Positions 36,751-48,536 of a stretch of 64,000 nt of DNA are shown here, one piece after another. Source of the stretch: Membranipora membranacea (lineage: Eukaryota; Bryozoa; Gymnolaemata; Cheilostomatida; Membraniporidae); assembly GCA_914767715.1 (NCBI GenBank), contig OU612066.1, positions 28,060,283 through 28,124,282 on the forward strand. Direction: 5' to 3'. Position 1 is the stretch's first letter. Every line of letters begins with the position of its first letter. A program made the position numbers and the translations under genes. Below the pieces are notes generated by a model, which saw nothing but the letters and a program-made list of their open reading frames with translations, had not been told where the DNA came from and ran no database searches.

Positions 36751-38580
36751 TATAATCTAGCTCTTCTACACAAGGACACAAAACAATACAGTAAAGCAGA
36801 GGAGAGCTTCAATCAGGTGCTAACTATCTATAGAGAGACATCACAAGGTGCACCCAGTGTGAATACAGCAAACACCCTATATAATCTAGCTCTTCTACAC
36901 AAGGACACAAAACAATACAGTAAAGCAGAGGAGAGCTTCAATCAGGTGCTAACTATCTATAGGGAGACATCACAAGGTGCACCCAGTGTGAATACAGCAA
37001 ACACTCTATATAATCTAGCTCTTCTATACAAGGACACAAAACAATACAGTAAAGCAGAGGAGAGCTTCAATCAGGTGCTAACTATCTATAGGGAGACATC
37101 ACAAGGTGCACCCAGTGTGAATACAGCAAACACCCTATATAATCTAGCTCTTCTATACAAGGACACAAAACAATACAGTAAAGCAGAGGAGAGCTTCAAT
37201 CAGGTGCTAACTATCTATAGGGAGACATCACAAGGTGCACCCAGTGTGAATACAGCAAACACCCTATATAATCTAGCTCTTCTATACAAGGACACAAAAC
37301 AATACAGTAAAGCAGAGGAGAGCTTCAATCAGGTGCTAACTATCTATAGGGAGACATCACAAGGTGCACCCAGTGTGAATACAGCAAACACCCTATATAA
37401 TCTAGCTCTTCTACACAAGGACACAAAACAATACAGTAAAGCAGAGGAGAGCTTCAATCAGGTGCTAACTATCTATAGGGAGACATCACAAGCTGCACCC
37501 GGTGTAGGTAAAGCAAAAACCCTGAATAGTCTAGGTGCTCTATACAAGGACATAAGACAATACAGTAAAGCAGAGGAGAGCTTCAATCAGGTGCTAACTA
37601 TCTATAAAGAGACATCACAAGGTGCACCCAGTGTAGGTAAAGCAAAAACCCTGAATAGTCTAGGTGCTCTATACAAAGACATGGGACAATACAGTAAAGC
37701 AGAGGAGAGCTTCAATCAGGCGCTAGCTATCTATAGGGAGACATCACAAGGTGCACCCAGTGTGAATACAGCAAACACCCTATATAATCTAGCTCTTCTA
37801 TACAAGGACACAAAACAATACAGTAAAGCAGAGGAGAGCTTCAATCAGGTGCTAACTATCTATAGAGAGACATCACAAGGTGCACCCAGTGTAGGTAAAG
37901 CAAAAACCCTGAATAGTCTAGGTGCTCTATACATGGACACAAAACAATACAGTAAAGCAGAGGAGAGCTTCAATCAGGCGCTAGCTATCTATAGGGAGAC
38001 ATCACAAGGTGCACCCAGTGTGAATACAGCAAACACCCTATATAATCTAGCTCTTCTATACAAGGACACAAAACAATACAGTAAAGCAGAGGAGAGCTTC
38101 AATCAGGTGCTAGCTGTCTATAAAGAGACATCACAAGGTGCACCCAGTGTGAATACAGCAAACACCCTATATAATCTAGCTCTTCTATACAAGGACACAA
38201 AACAATACAGTAAAGCAGAGGAGAGCTTCAATCAGGTGCTAACTATCTATAGAGAGACATCACAAGGTGCACCCAGTGTAGGTAAAGCAAAAACCCTGAA
38301 GAGTCTAGGTGCTCTATACCAGGACATAAGACAATACAGTAAAGCAGTGGAGACCTTCAATCAGGCGCTAACTATCTATAAAGAGACATCACTAGGTACT
38401 CCCAGTGAAGATACAGCAAACACCCTGAATCGTCTAGGTATTCTATACAAGGACATGACACAATACGGTAAATCAGAGGAGAGCTTCAATCAGGCATTAG
38501 CTGTCTATAAAGAGACATCACAAGGTTCACCCAGTGTAGATACAGCAAACACCCTGTTTAATCAAGTAATCTATACTACG
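36751..38580 (+). repeat. Near-identical 126-bp tandem array, about 14 units
   Basis: Two unit types alternate in blocks: one reads SVNTANTLYNLALLYKDTKQ, the other SVGKAKTLNSLGALYKDxxQ. Several units of the first type differ only by a silent or single change (CTATACAAG versus CTACACAAG; AGAGAG versus AGGGAG). The pattern is what unequal crossing-over or gene conversion produces. Confidence 0.92.
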
Positions 38581-39293
38581 AAATAAAACGATACAGTAAA
38601 GCAGAGGAGAGCTACAATCAGGCATTAGCTGTCTATAAAATGTCCTCATTTTCTGATCAGATAGGAAAAACTTTATTCAATTTAGGTCGGACATACTGTG
38701 ATATGAGGCAATATGATGACGGAGAGCAAAGTTACCTACAGGCATTAGAAGTTTGGAGAGAGATATCCTCAGGTTCTGACAGTGTTGATATTGCTAGGTC
38801 ACTAAGAGTTTTGGGCTGGTTTTACCGTGACATGGGAAAACCTGAAAGAGCGCAAGATATTTTGGAAGATGCGTTTAATATGACAATCAAACTAGACCCA
38901 ACCAATCCACAGATTAGAACAATTAGAAGTTTTCTCTCAAACATCCGAATGAAAGCTCCTCAAACTTCACTTCAATTGAAAACAGCACCAAGACATACTC
39001 TATCAACAACAACATCATCAATGCAGCCAACTGCTCCAATGCCACTTACTTCTAAATATTGGCTACCCCCAACGGAATCACCATCATTGATTCCAGCACT
39101 TTCTCAACAGCATGCTGCTTTACTAACTGATCCTTCATCAGACCTGGCTTCACACTCACAAATGACTTTAAACTCGGAAATTCTGCCGCCAACTTCACCA
39201 GACAGATTCGAACTGTATATCTTAGAGAACCACTCCCCACAGCCGACTATAGAAATTGATGTATATTCTCAGTCTGTACGATATTACAATTAA
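36751..39293 (+). pseudogene. TPR-only member of the NTase-TPR family, homogeneous array, 1-bp frameshift
   Basis: About 14 TPR units of 42 residues run in one frame from 36751 to about 38560, then a frame change occurs at about 38561-38568 (ATCAAGTAATC where relatives have ATCTAGGTAATC, one base fewer). The second frame continues in register (KRYSKAEESYNQALAVYK) through 38640 to a stop at 39293. It adds family-typical end repeats (SSGSDSVDIARSLRVLGWFY) and a tail of about 110 residues rich in Ser, Thr and Pro that paralogues A and B lack. There is no NTase domain upstream and no in-frame ATG near the start; an AG acceptor at about 36741 could splice to it. It is either a recently broken gene or an assembly indel in a repeat. 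Confidence 0.8.
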
Positions 39294-42200
39294 TGATGAA
39301 AAAGATAATCCACTCTTACGAATCATTATTATACATTTATAGTATGCTAACATAGGCCATGTATTTTTATACTGTAACTTTGGGCATGGCGTGGCGTTCT
39401 GTTTGGTTTTGGACTTTGTGCGACGGGATCAGTTATTGTGTCAATTTGTAATCACATAAAATACTTGTTTACATATTTTTTATCTTAGTATTGTTCCGGT
39501 GCTGTAGATTTTATCTTTTGAGGCAGATTAAAGTATTAAAAATAATAGTGTCAGTCCATGATGCTACTAATTTAACTCTATCCACATACTACGATGATAA
39601 TGAAACATAATAATAACCAAGTAGGCAGATTGGGCACTTACTTCTGGCCTCTCAGTATCAGTCATAGCGTCTTAAAGGTGAACCAAAATATCATAAAAGT
39701 ACTCGGTACAGACAACTATTCATTAGTTTTAAAGTTACAAGTTAGGCATAACTGGCCGAGTTGACGTAAAGTGATCACCCGGCCATATCAAGTTCTAATA
39801 TGGTTAGCAGTCACTCACATATTCACCTGCTTTATCGAGAATTGGAGGAGCAAAGGAAATGGAATTCGCTGATGCAGAATTGTTCACAATTTCTTATAGT
39901 AGACACCTGATAACTTAAGAAAAATATCAACTGCTTGCCATGTAAACCTCAGAAGCAACGTGAACTGGCAGTTTGAGGCGGAGACCAAGACGACTTGCTA
40001 GAAACCAGCATATACCTCACGATCACCCGGCCATATCAAGTTCAAATATGGTTAGCAGTCACTCACATACCACTCACTATACACAGACCAAGACCCCTGT
40101 ACCTGTAACCCCTGTACATCCATCCCCATGCTTTGCCGGACGCTTTTAGTAGTAAGTAGATTGGGATTCTCAGGTGATGAATAATTGCTTAAAGAGTAAT
40201 TCCAGAATAAGAAAAGTGTCGATTAACTTTTGTAAAGCAACAATAATTTCTCTCATGAAAGTCATAACAAAAATATTATAATCAACATGAATAGAGAGGA
40301 GAAAGACAGTCAAATTATTCTGCTATCTGCATATATTATACATCTTTTATGATCATTGAATTAAGTAAGCATCAATGTACCACCAATAGTGTATTTCTAC
40401 TGGTGTATTTATATCAAAGAACCAGCTACCAGTACTACCACAAACTGGCCAGGTAACCTCAGTTACCAATAACATTGTCTGGCTATCTGACTGTATATTG
40501 AAATGCAACAGAATGACTTTGATTCTATGAACTTTGAAGTCAGGATATCAATTTTCGAGTTTTATTGATACACAAAATATGTATCCTTTAGAGAAAAACA
40601 ATATCAAGCCCCTATTATCAATAGTAAAGGAAACTCTTTGGATATTTAAATGCTTCATCTAATGTATTGACCGTTTATAGTGACCCTCTTCATTGAGTTT
40701 TGTACCTATTGCTAATTAACAGTCTCAAGCGATATTCAGGGAGTACCCATTAAGAATGAGGAAAAATCCACTTTTTAACAAAATAAATTTTATGACAAGT
40801 AATAAGCCCTTGGTCATCCAATCACATTTTCACGTTCGGAACTTTACATCCATGATAAATCTTAAGAATTGAGGCAAGCTTGCCAGTTTAAGTGCCATAC
40901 AGTATCTAATATTTATTGTTTGATCGAGACATGCAGTCAAATATTGGAGAATGAGAAAAATAAACAAGTTCTAATCTCACAAAGTTTCCTAAAGATTCAA
41001 TTATTTCCTTTGGCTATCACACTGGGAAATAACAAACTGCAACAATGTTCAGTAAAATCAGGTCTAAGTCTAAGTCTGGCTTTATCAAAAAACTTTACTA
41101 TATAGTTAGGGAAAAGAAAGCTTTGAAATCCCTGCTAAAGACAGTTATATAGCCGTCTGCCTCACTGCCAACAGTATCCACTTAGAAACAGCTGCTGCCA
41201 AGGCGTCACTGCTCAGAACCACAAACTTCAATTACGAGGGTTGTGAAGCCAAAGTAACAAATAAGTCGGGTCAATCTTCCAACAAATGTTTCATATATGA
41301 AACTGTTAAAAAGAAACCACCTTTTTTCCACCTGAAAATTTGGGTAAATCTCTTTCAGTTTTTGGCTTTAGATTAATCTGTATGATGACAAGAGCTATGT
41401 TGGATTACAACTCGTTTTATCCTATTTTGTTGAAATTACATGAGTCTGAAGTTTCTTATGGTAGACATATACGCAAAATTTATTTTTATGACATCATATC
41501 CCCTCACGCAAGGCTCGTGGGCAAGCGCCAGCGAGGCCTTACTTTGATGAGTCGTAACTTCATTCCTAGTTGCCCAATTGAGCTGTTCTTGGGCTCAATT
41601 TGAAGCTTGGTTATTTTGAGCTTCATTTCATGGATGCTGAAATGCACAGGTTTAGAAGTTAGCAAGAAATGAGTAGTTATATAGATGGATAAATATTCAC
41701 ATCTTGCATCGGAAAATGTGGTGACGGCATCATCCAAGTGAATCCTCCCATCTTCACAAAACAGGTTTGTTCTCAAAATTTGAATAATGTCCAAAATGTT
41801 GACGTGGACTAATTTCTGGTTGTAGTTAGTATACAACATTAAATGTATTACGACACCAAAGTAAGTAATAAATGCATAATAAATTGACTGACTTTACCTG
41901 GAAAAATACAAAATCATCATCCACGTCAAAGTAAGGAAACTATTCCTCCCCTCAACAATAATCTAAAATCTTTATTTTTTCCTAGTAGAAATCTCTCCCA
42001 ATTTTATAATTGACATTTTCTTGCCAGATAAGCCCTGCAGTGATAAAACACTTCACGCATGTACACGTTTTTGAGGCTGATGTTTGTCACCCAAGGAAAT
42101 ATTTGGTCCCCATTGAGGTTCTGGTCTCCGTATCTCCTAACATTGAAATATTTGAGTTGCTTTCCTCCAGCTGGAGAGAGAGTCTATGTCATAAGACTAT

Positions 42201-42776
42201 CTAGCAAGCAAAAGTTGGTATAGTGTTGTTTTCCAAAAAGCAAGCGCGGATAAAATTCTATTCCAATTTCTTAATCAGAAAGATCTCTACTGCGAGCAAA
42301 GAATTTAAGCCAGGTTTACTGGTGTTGTCTGAAACTCCATTGCTAGCTTATACAAAAGTAATTAAAAATTGACCACATGCCTGATAGCTGGAAAGTTCAG
42401 ATGCAGAGCAAATGCTGGACAAAAGTCTTTAGTAGTCAGTGCACCATTTTTTCATGCAGTGAACAAGTGGACAGCACAGTGTCATTGCTTCATGAGGAAT
42501 GCACTGAACTAGAGAGAACACTGACCCTGCAGGGGCGTATATTCTAAAAATTTTAGAGATGAGCATAATGATCGGGTGCAGCCCGATCCACACGCCGTAG
42601 GCGTGGCGGGCAGGGTGTGGGTGTGTGTCAATACACCGGGCTTTTGATTGGCTTGTCCAGCTCAAAGTCAAAAGTCAAACTTTGTATGTACCGTAATTCC
42701 TCACTTATAAGACACCTCCCTTGGGAAAAGTAAAAATGCTCCAGTTATAAAGCACCCATTTGGAAAAAAACCTGCC
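39294..42776. other. Non-coding stretch with a 49-bp spaced direct repeat
   Basis: No supported gene. The segment beginning GATCACCCGGCCATATCAAG occurs twice (39773-39821 and 40021-40069) with one mismatch. GC-rich inverted repeats (GATCGGGTGCAGCCCGATC and CACGCCGTAGGCGTG) lie at about 42570-42610. Confidence 0.45.
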
Positions 42777-42862
42777 ATTGTTCGGATTCGAACCCACAAC
42801 ATTCTTAATATACAGTGTGTACCAGGCAGACGCTCTACACACTGAGCTATTCAGCCTGGATT
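42777..42862 (-). mobile_element. tRNA-like sequence, probably a SINE head
   Basis: On the minus strand TAGCTCAGTGTGTAGAGCG (A box) is followed by GTGGGTTCGAATCC (B box) at tRNA-like spacing. The acceptor ends do not pair well, so a functional tRNA gene is unlikely; a tRNA-derived SINE or tRNA pseudogene fits better. Confidence 0.55.
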
Positions 42863-42993
42863 ACACAAGTAAAACACGAATTTTGAGTTACGGATATCCG
42901 TGGTCCGTGATTGCTAATATACGCCACTGTGACCCTGTATCCACACCATTTATTGGATCAACAAAATTCTTTCACTGGCTTGGCCTAAATTGA

Positions 42994-43057
42994 TATGCGA
43001 CCATAGACCTACTAATAATATTATTATTATTATTATTAGTAGGTCTATGTATGCGAC
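42994..43057. mobile_element. 48-bp palindromic element with CATAGAC ends and 8-bp target duplication
   Basis: Element 43002-43049 starts CATAGACCTACTAATAATA and ends with its reverse complement. It is flanked by exact TATGCGAC copies (42994-43001 and 43050-43057). It shares termini with the 1.7-kb element at 45391-47118, so it is a minimal derivative of the same family. Confidence 0.85.
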
Positions 43058-43771
43058 CAATATTGCATGTTAAAATTTTCGTCTAACATTTGATCAGCAT
43101 TTGATATAACAACAGATTCACAATTTGAGAGACAAAATGTGCAGAGTCTCCATGTTTCCTATGATTGTCAGATGACGTTATGCCTCCTGGCTCAGACGCC
43201 TCACAACGTTTTGGATGTATCAATAACATCAAAAGAAATAGTCCCTTTATACATCATGTTGTATTTATTTGAGGTTATCATCATTTACACTCATGCTAAC
43301 TTACCACTTTTGATAAGGATCTATTGGGTGGCACTTGACGGAGGTTCATGGTTCACACTGTGTTTGTTTAGCTAACAAACTAACATGGTAATTATTAGAC
43401 CGTTCACTGCAGTTTATTTAGAAGGCCGCGCCGTCGCGGTGGCAGTCTCAGTGGAGTTGAACCACCCTGCTTTGTGAAATAAAGACAGAGCATGCTCAAA
43501 TTATTGTTTAGGGAGTTGTTGATATACATGTGTCTGCTGATGGCGAAGAGAACAACAGCATGATTGATGAAGACTATTGAGGTTCAAGGTTGCAGCTAAG
43601 TGCAATTTATTTTCTGGTAGAGTTGAGAGGATGTGAGGACTAGTGCCATGCAGTGTGTTAGAAAAGAATTTAAGCATAAAAAGGAATGACAGAAATAAAA
43701 CAGAAAAAAATCAGATATAAGGAGTCATGAGAATCAAGCAGTGCTGCTTGATTGCATGAGTGAAAAAAAAT

Positions 43772-44257
43772 CTACTTATAATTCCACTCAACATAATATG
43801 GTCGACCACCAGAAATAGACATAAGTGGATAAGCCAATTCTGGCAGTATAGCTTGATAGTAGAATCGTCTGAGCTTTTGTAAAATATGGGTAAGAAAGAA
43901 ATGTTTATCAAAGGTGATCCATACAACAGCCATACTGAGCTTGGCTCCTCTAATAACAAAGGCTGCATTCCGAAGCTCAGTGGCAGCCATCACACCTTGT
44001 ACCTGATAGTAGAATGAATGGGATGTTTTGAGAGCATAGTTACCATTCTCATCTAAACCCAAAGGAAAATCCTTTACTTTGGTCCTGATAGCATCATCTA
44101 ACTGTCAGCCCAGCGTCAGCCAGTTTTTTGGGTTTATGTATTCAACCACAAAAGATGATGGTATACTGTCTTTACTTGGCTGACAGCAGAATACACCACC
44201 TTTGTTAAAAGGTCTGGCTCCTACAACTGCTGATATCGCCCCGATGACAGCCTCTTT
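43772..44257 (-). pseudogene. Decayed YqaJ-type (PD-(D/E)XK) nuclease domain
   Basis: After an AG acceptor (exon start 44257) the frame reads VVGARPFNKGGVF, FVVEYINPKNW, a TGA at about 44100, then SHSFYYQVQGVMAATELRNA and FYYQAILPELAYPL. YQVQGxMA and the FY..ILPEL ending are characteristic of YqaJ-like exonucleases found in phages and in animal transposon-linked genes. In that family the catalytic pattern is roughly GAxPDG...ExK; here the Asp is Phe and the Lys of E-x-K is Ile. The gene is therefore both interrupted and lacking catalytic residues. A transposon origin is inferred. Confidence 0.7.
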
Positions 44258-45059
44258 CTGAAGATTCTACAATAACCGAGGACCCCAGAATAATAGAAGA
44301 AAGGGATATGATCCCACATGAAAATCAGTACAATAATCCAGGTTGACAGTTGTCTTAACCTGATGAAAGAGAAGACAATATATGCACAGTTAATCATTGA
44401 ATGCATGTTATTGAAGAGCCAAGTAACACCTCTATTGCTTTCCTTTTCCATAAAGTTTATAGGCATATGGAGGTCTCACTATATAATTATTGAAGATGGT
44501 TTACAAAACTGTGTAAAAATTTGGTTGACTTGCAAGTTTATATGTTGTTGTCATCCAGCCACATACGCACTCAATTTTGTGCTCAAACGAGTATCCTTTC
44601 TCTTTGGAGGTCAATTCCAGTAAACTGTGGCTGCCAGAAACCTGAATTTGCTTAGTCAGTGACCAAAGTGCGCATGCCCGGCGTAGGAATATTAAACAAT
44701 TCAATGGTAACATATAAACAAAAACAAGATCAAATTAGATGAGCTAACAACAAAATTGAAAATGGACATGATAAACCCAAAACTTCAGTATTGTGTTTAT
44801 GATAAACGCATGTGTATATACAAAAACCCAATCCAGTGCCTCATATCACTTTTTCAAAGAAAGTTTTTGAAAAAAATAGAAAAAACGGCTGAATCACAGT
44901 CCTGTGTTCTACCACATAAGTGTAGTAAAACCAGATGAGGGTGTGCTATTTATATTTTTTTGTCTGATTTATGCCATAAAAGCTTGAAATTAAAAAAAAA
45001 TTAAAAAACAGCTTACTTTACCCATATATCTCCAACATACATCAATGAAAATCAGTAAG

Positions 45060-45390
45060 CTTCAGCGGCTTGGGTGGCTAGTGAGCTCGACCACAGTGCA
45101 AGTGGCCCAGGTTCAATTCCCGGTTGAGAACAAAAAAGAGCAAAGGGGTGAATGTGGATAATAATATATTTTTACATATACCACAATTATAACATGCTAG
45201 TGATACGCGAGAGGCCCGAGGTCGAATCCCAGTGAAGACAGATTTTTTTTACATTTATAATCTCTTTCACTACTTTGTGGTTTATACCACAATTATAACA
45301 TGTTGCGCAGGAGGCCCGAGTTCAAATCCCGGTGAAGACAAATTTTGTTTTTTACATAATATAATCTTTTTCACTTCTTTGTGGTTTATA
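45060..45390 (+). repeat. tRNA-like head and B-box tandem repeats, left part
   Basis: A tRNA-like segment (GGTGGCTAGTGAGCTCG as A box, GGTTCAATTCCCGG as B box, about 45065-45128) is followed by units near 105 bp. Each unit contains ACCACAATTATAACATG, a GAGGCCCGAGTTCAAATCCCG-type B-box block, and TTTCACTACTTTGTGGTTTATA. The array is interrupted at 45391 by a transposon and resumes at 47119. Confidence 0.7.
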
Positions 45391-47118
45391 CATAGACTTA
45401 ATAATAAACCTAGACAGGACACTGTATGGAGCATTAGCATTGAGGCAGTGAGGCACTTAATTATGGTGACGCGACGTTACTGGAGGGTGTAGAAACAGTG
45501 ATTTTTACTCATAGCTATCATTGATTTACCTGTCCCAGCTCTGGTTAAATGTTGATAACTCAATTGCCTTCAATCGGAATTTAAGTTTGAAAATTGCAAT
45601 AGATTCAGCAGCTTCTGGCGATCATTTTGATAGTCTATTTAGCTTCTTAGCTTAAATATTATTAAAAAACAAGCTATTGAAAACGGTGCATAGACTTAAA
45701 GCTTTAATTCTTTTTGCAGTTTCAGTCCTGATTAAATGCTTATATCTCAAACAATTTTGATTGAATTTTGAGTTTGAAAATTGCAATAGACTCAGCAGCT
45801 TCTGGTGATCATTTTGAAGTCTGTTTAGCTTTGTAGCGCAAATATTATCAAAAAAGCAAGCGATTGAAAACGGTGCATAGACTCAAAGCTATAACTTTTT
45901 TTGCAGATTCAACCCTGATTTGAAGTTTATTGCCTAATCAATTTTAATGGGATTTCAAGTTTGAAAATTGCAATAGAATCAGCAGCTTATGGGGCTCATT
46001 TTGAAGGTCTGTTCAGGCTTTTTGCTCAGGTATAACCATTGAGTTTAGGACTTTCCTTCTTGTTATAACCGAACAAGCAAGGACAATACCTAGCAGGCAA
46101 AGGAAAGTATAGTCATTGTATCACAGTTACATACTGGTGGTTCAGAAGATCCGCTCTGGCCTGACTTATCCATTGTGAACAAATAGTGCTTTGCTTGATG
46201 AGTGTTACAACTGCTGTGTACTCAGAAATCTAGAAATCTGTTGCTATATTGCTGATTGCAGCAGGCCACAATAAACCTATGTATTTCAAAAGTTCGAAAA
46301 ATTGTGTTTCATGGTCAGAATTGATGTATTTTGATTTCCTGAATTACCGGATTTAGCTGTTGCTTGTTTTATCAGGCTGCTAATATAAGGTAAGAATGAG
46401 GAGAATGCTGCCGGGGCACGAGGTCTACCTCTACTTTTGACCCACTGAATTGACCATTATTAGCTACACAGAATATTGTCTACTATGAATTTAAATTTTA
46501 TTTGAAGCTTTGCGAGGTCCGGCCTTGACGTGTTTACTTCTCTGTTCTGTCTACTGTCTCTGTTGGTCACATTTCAATAATGGTGGATATTTTGTCTAAG
46601 GTCATTAAATTTGTTATTGTGTATGCCTGGCTCAATATGAGCAAAAAAGCATTCAAAAAAAGCAAAGATGAAGTTATGAAGATACTCCAAGGAAGAAAGT
46701 CCTGAACTCCCTGGTTATACTTGGGCTACAAGGCAGAACAGACCATCAAAATGATCTGCACAAGCTGCTGAATCTATTGCAATTTTCAAACTCAAAATCC
46801 CATCGAAATTGATAAGGAAATAAACTTTTAAAAAAGGGCTGAAACTCCAAAAAAAATTATAGCTTCGAGTCTAAGCACCGTTTTCAATAGCTTGCTTTTT
46901 TGATAATATTTGAGCTACAAAGCTAAACAGACTATCAAAATGTTCACCAGAAGCTGTTGAGTTATCAACATTTGACCAGAGCTTGAACAGGTAAATCAAT
47001 GATAGCTATGTGTAAAAATCACTGTTTCTACACCCTCCAGTAACGTCGCGTCACCATAATTAAGTGCCTCACTTTAGCTATATACAGTGTCCTGTCTAGG
47101 TTTATTATCATGTCTATG
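45391..47118. mobile_element. 1.73-kb DNA element with CATAGAC ends and long subterminal inverted repeats
   Basis: The ends CATAGACTTAATAATAAACC and its near reverse complement continue for well over 150 bp (CTAGACAGGACACTGTAT, GAGGCACTTAATTATGGTGA, ...). The flanks GGTTTATA (45383-45390) and GGTTTACA (47119-47126) form an 8-bp target duplication in the B-box tandem repeat, which resumes exactly at the insertion point. Inside are about three degenerate tandem copies of a unit of roughly 200 bp (TTTGAAAATTGCAATAGA...CAGCAGCTT) at 45530-46030, with inverted copies at 46730-46990. No transposase is seen. Confidence 0.88.
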
Positions 47119-47345
47119 GGTTTACACCACAATTATAACATGTTGCGCGGGAGGCCCGAGTTCAAATCCCGGTGAAGACAGCTTTTGTTTTTTACATATG
47201 ATATTTTTCATTACTTTGTGGTTTATACCGCAATTATAACATGTTGCGCGGGAGGCCCGAGTTCAAATCTCGGTGAAGACAGAGTTTTTACATTGATCAT
47301 CTCTTTTACTACTTGGTGGTTTGTACCACAATTATAACATGTTTG
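47119..47345 (+). repeat. B-box tandem repeats, right part
   Basis: Two more full units and a partial one, continuing the array at 45136-45390 with period near 100 bp, each with GAGGCCCGAGTTCAAATC. Variation between units is small. Confidence 0.75.
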
Positions 47346-48360
47346 TTGCGCTATATTCTATGGCTGTACTCAATGAAAATAATTGAAGGGGGTGTTCTGC
47401 CACCTAATAGGTCAAGGATACTCAGGTTGTCTTCCTCATAGGTTGCATGGAAAGGACAGCCATTTTAGTTTGCACTTGTAATGACATCGCCAATTAACCA
47501 TCCATCGTAAACTCAATTGACAACCTGAGTGTTTATCATCCACACCCCTGAAGTTTTGTGGCATTTATGATCGCGGCACTTCTAGTTTTATGTTTATATC
47601 TCAGGCCTGACACAGATAAAACCTAAATACTCATATCCATTCCTAATTGAGAACATGATCTAAAGATTCATATGAGTTTAAACGCCCAAATGAGTACTAG
47701 TTACTTGCAATATTACAACAAAAATAGTCTAGTTAAACCAGTGTTTGAAGTTAGTATAAAGTATTATCACCGTTTAGTTCCACACCTGACTAAATAATTG
47801 CAATATCTCACGTCCACCCCTGTATTACATCATAGTACAGACTCATCAGTCATTAAAAATACCCAATGTGTCTTCTGCTTGTTGTAATCACAGGACGAAG
47901 ATTCCCCTACACTAACACTAGACAAGTCGTGTTTGCCAATGACATCACATGACTGGTTGCTTAGATACATCGTGAATAGCAAACACAAGTTGATTGCTCA
48001 TGGGTTAAAACTCATAAATGCAAATCAGAAACTGTATGATAACTTCTTGTATTATTTATGCTGTATTTGAATAAAGCATGATTTTTATGAAAATTATCAA
48101 TACTTTCAGCAAACATTTATGTATAAGTTTAATGCCATATACTGCTGGGATGCCAGCCATCAGTCAGACAACAGTACAGAATGAATTCATTGAGCAGAAA
48201 TTAAAACCCCAACCAAATTGCTTACCCCCCACACTCATTTTAAAATAACTCTATAAAATGCAATGTTGTACTTGTCGCAACGTCACGACCCCCGTTACCC
48301 CCGTTACGTCATACACTGGGGGTGCGAAAAATTGTTGAAAATGTGCCTAGGGTTGGTGGC

Positions 48361-48536
48361 ATGGGCCCCTGGGACTTGCATGTCTTTACTTTGCCAATGT
48401 CCACTATCAACCATCTTGGATGGTTGATAGTGGACATTGGCAAAGTCTTTACTTTGCCAATGTCCACTATCAACCATCTTGGATGGTTGATAGTGGACAT
48501 TGGCAAAGTAAAGACATGCCAGTCCCAGGGGCCCAT
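48361..48536. repeat. Nested palindrome: two direct 63-bp hairpins inside a larger inverted repeat
   Basis: Outer arms ATGGGCCCCTGGGACT and AGTCCCAGGGGCCCAT enclose two head-to-tail copies (period 63 bp, from 48383 and 48446) of a unit that is itself a near-perfect palindrome: TTTGCCAATGTCCACTATCA...CATC, then its reverse complement. All arms are perfect or almost so, so the structure is young or maintained. Confidence 0.92.

Noticed and set aside
41340-41839. Overlapping open frames on opposite strands
   Set aside because: Composition and lack of motifs suggest chance frames.
42777-42862. Functional tRNA gene
   Set aside because: The ends do not form a convincing acceptor stem.
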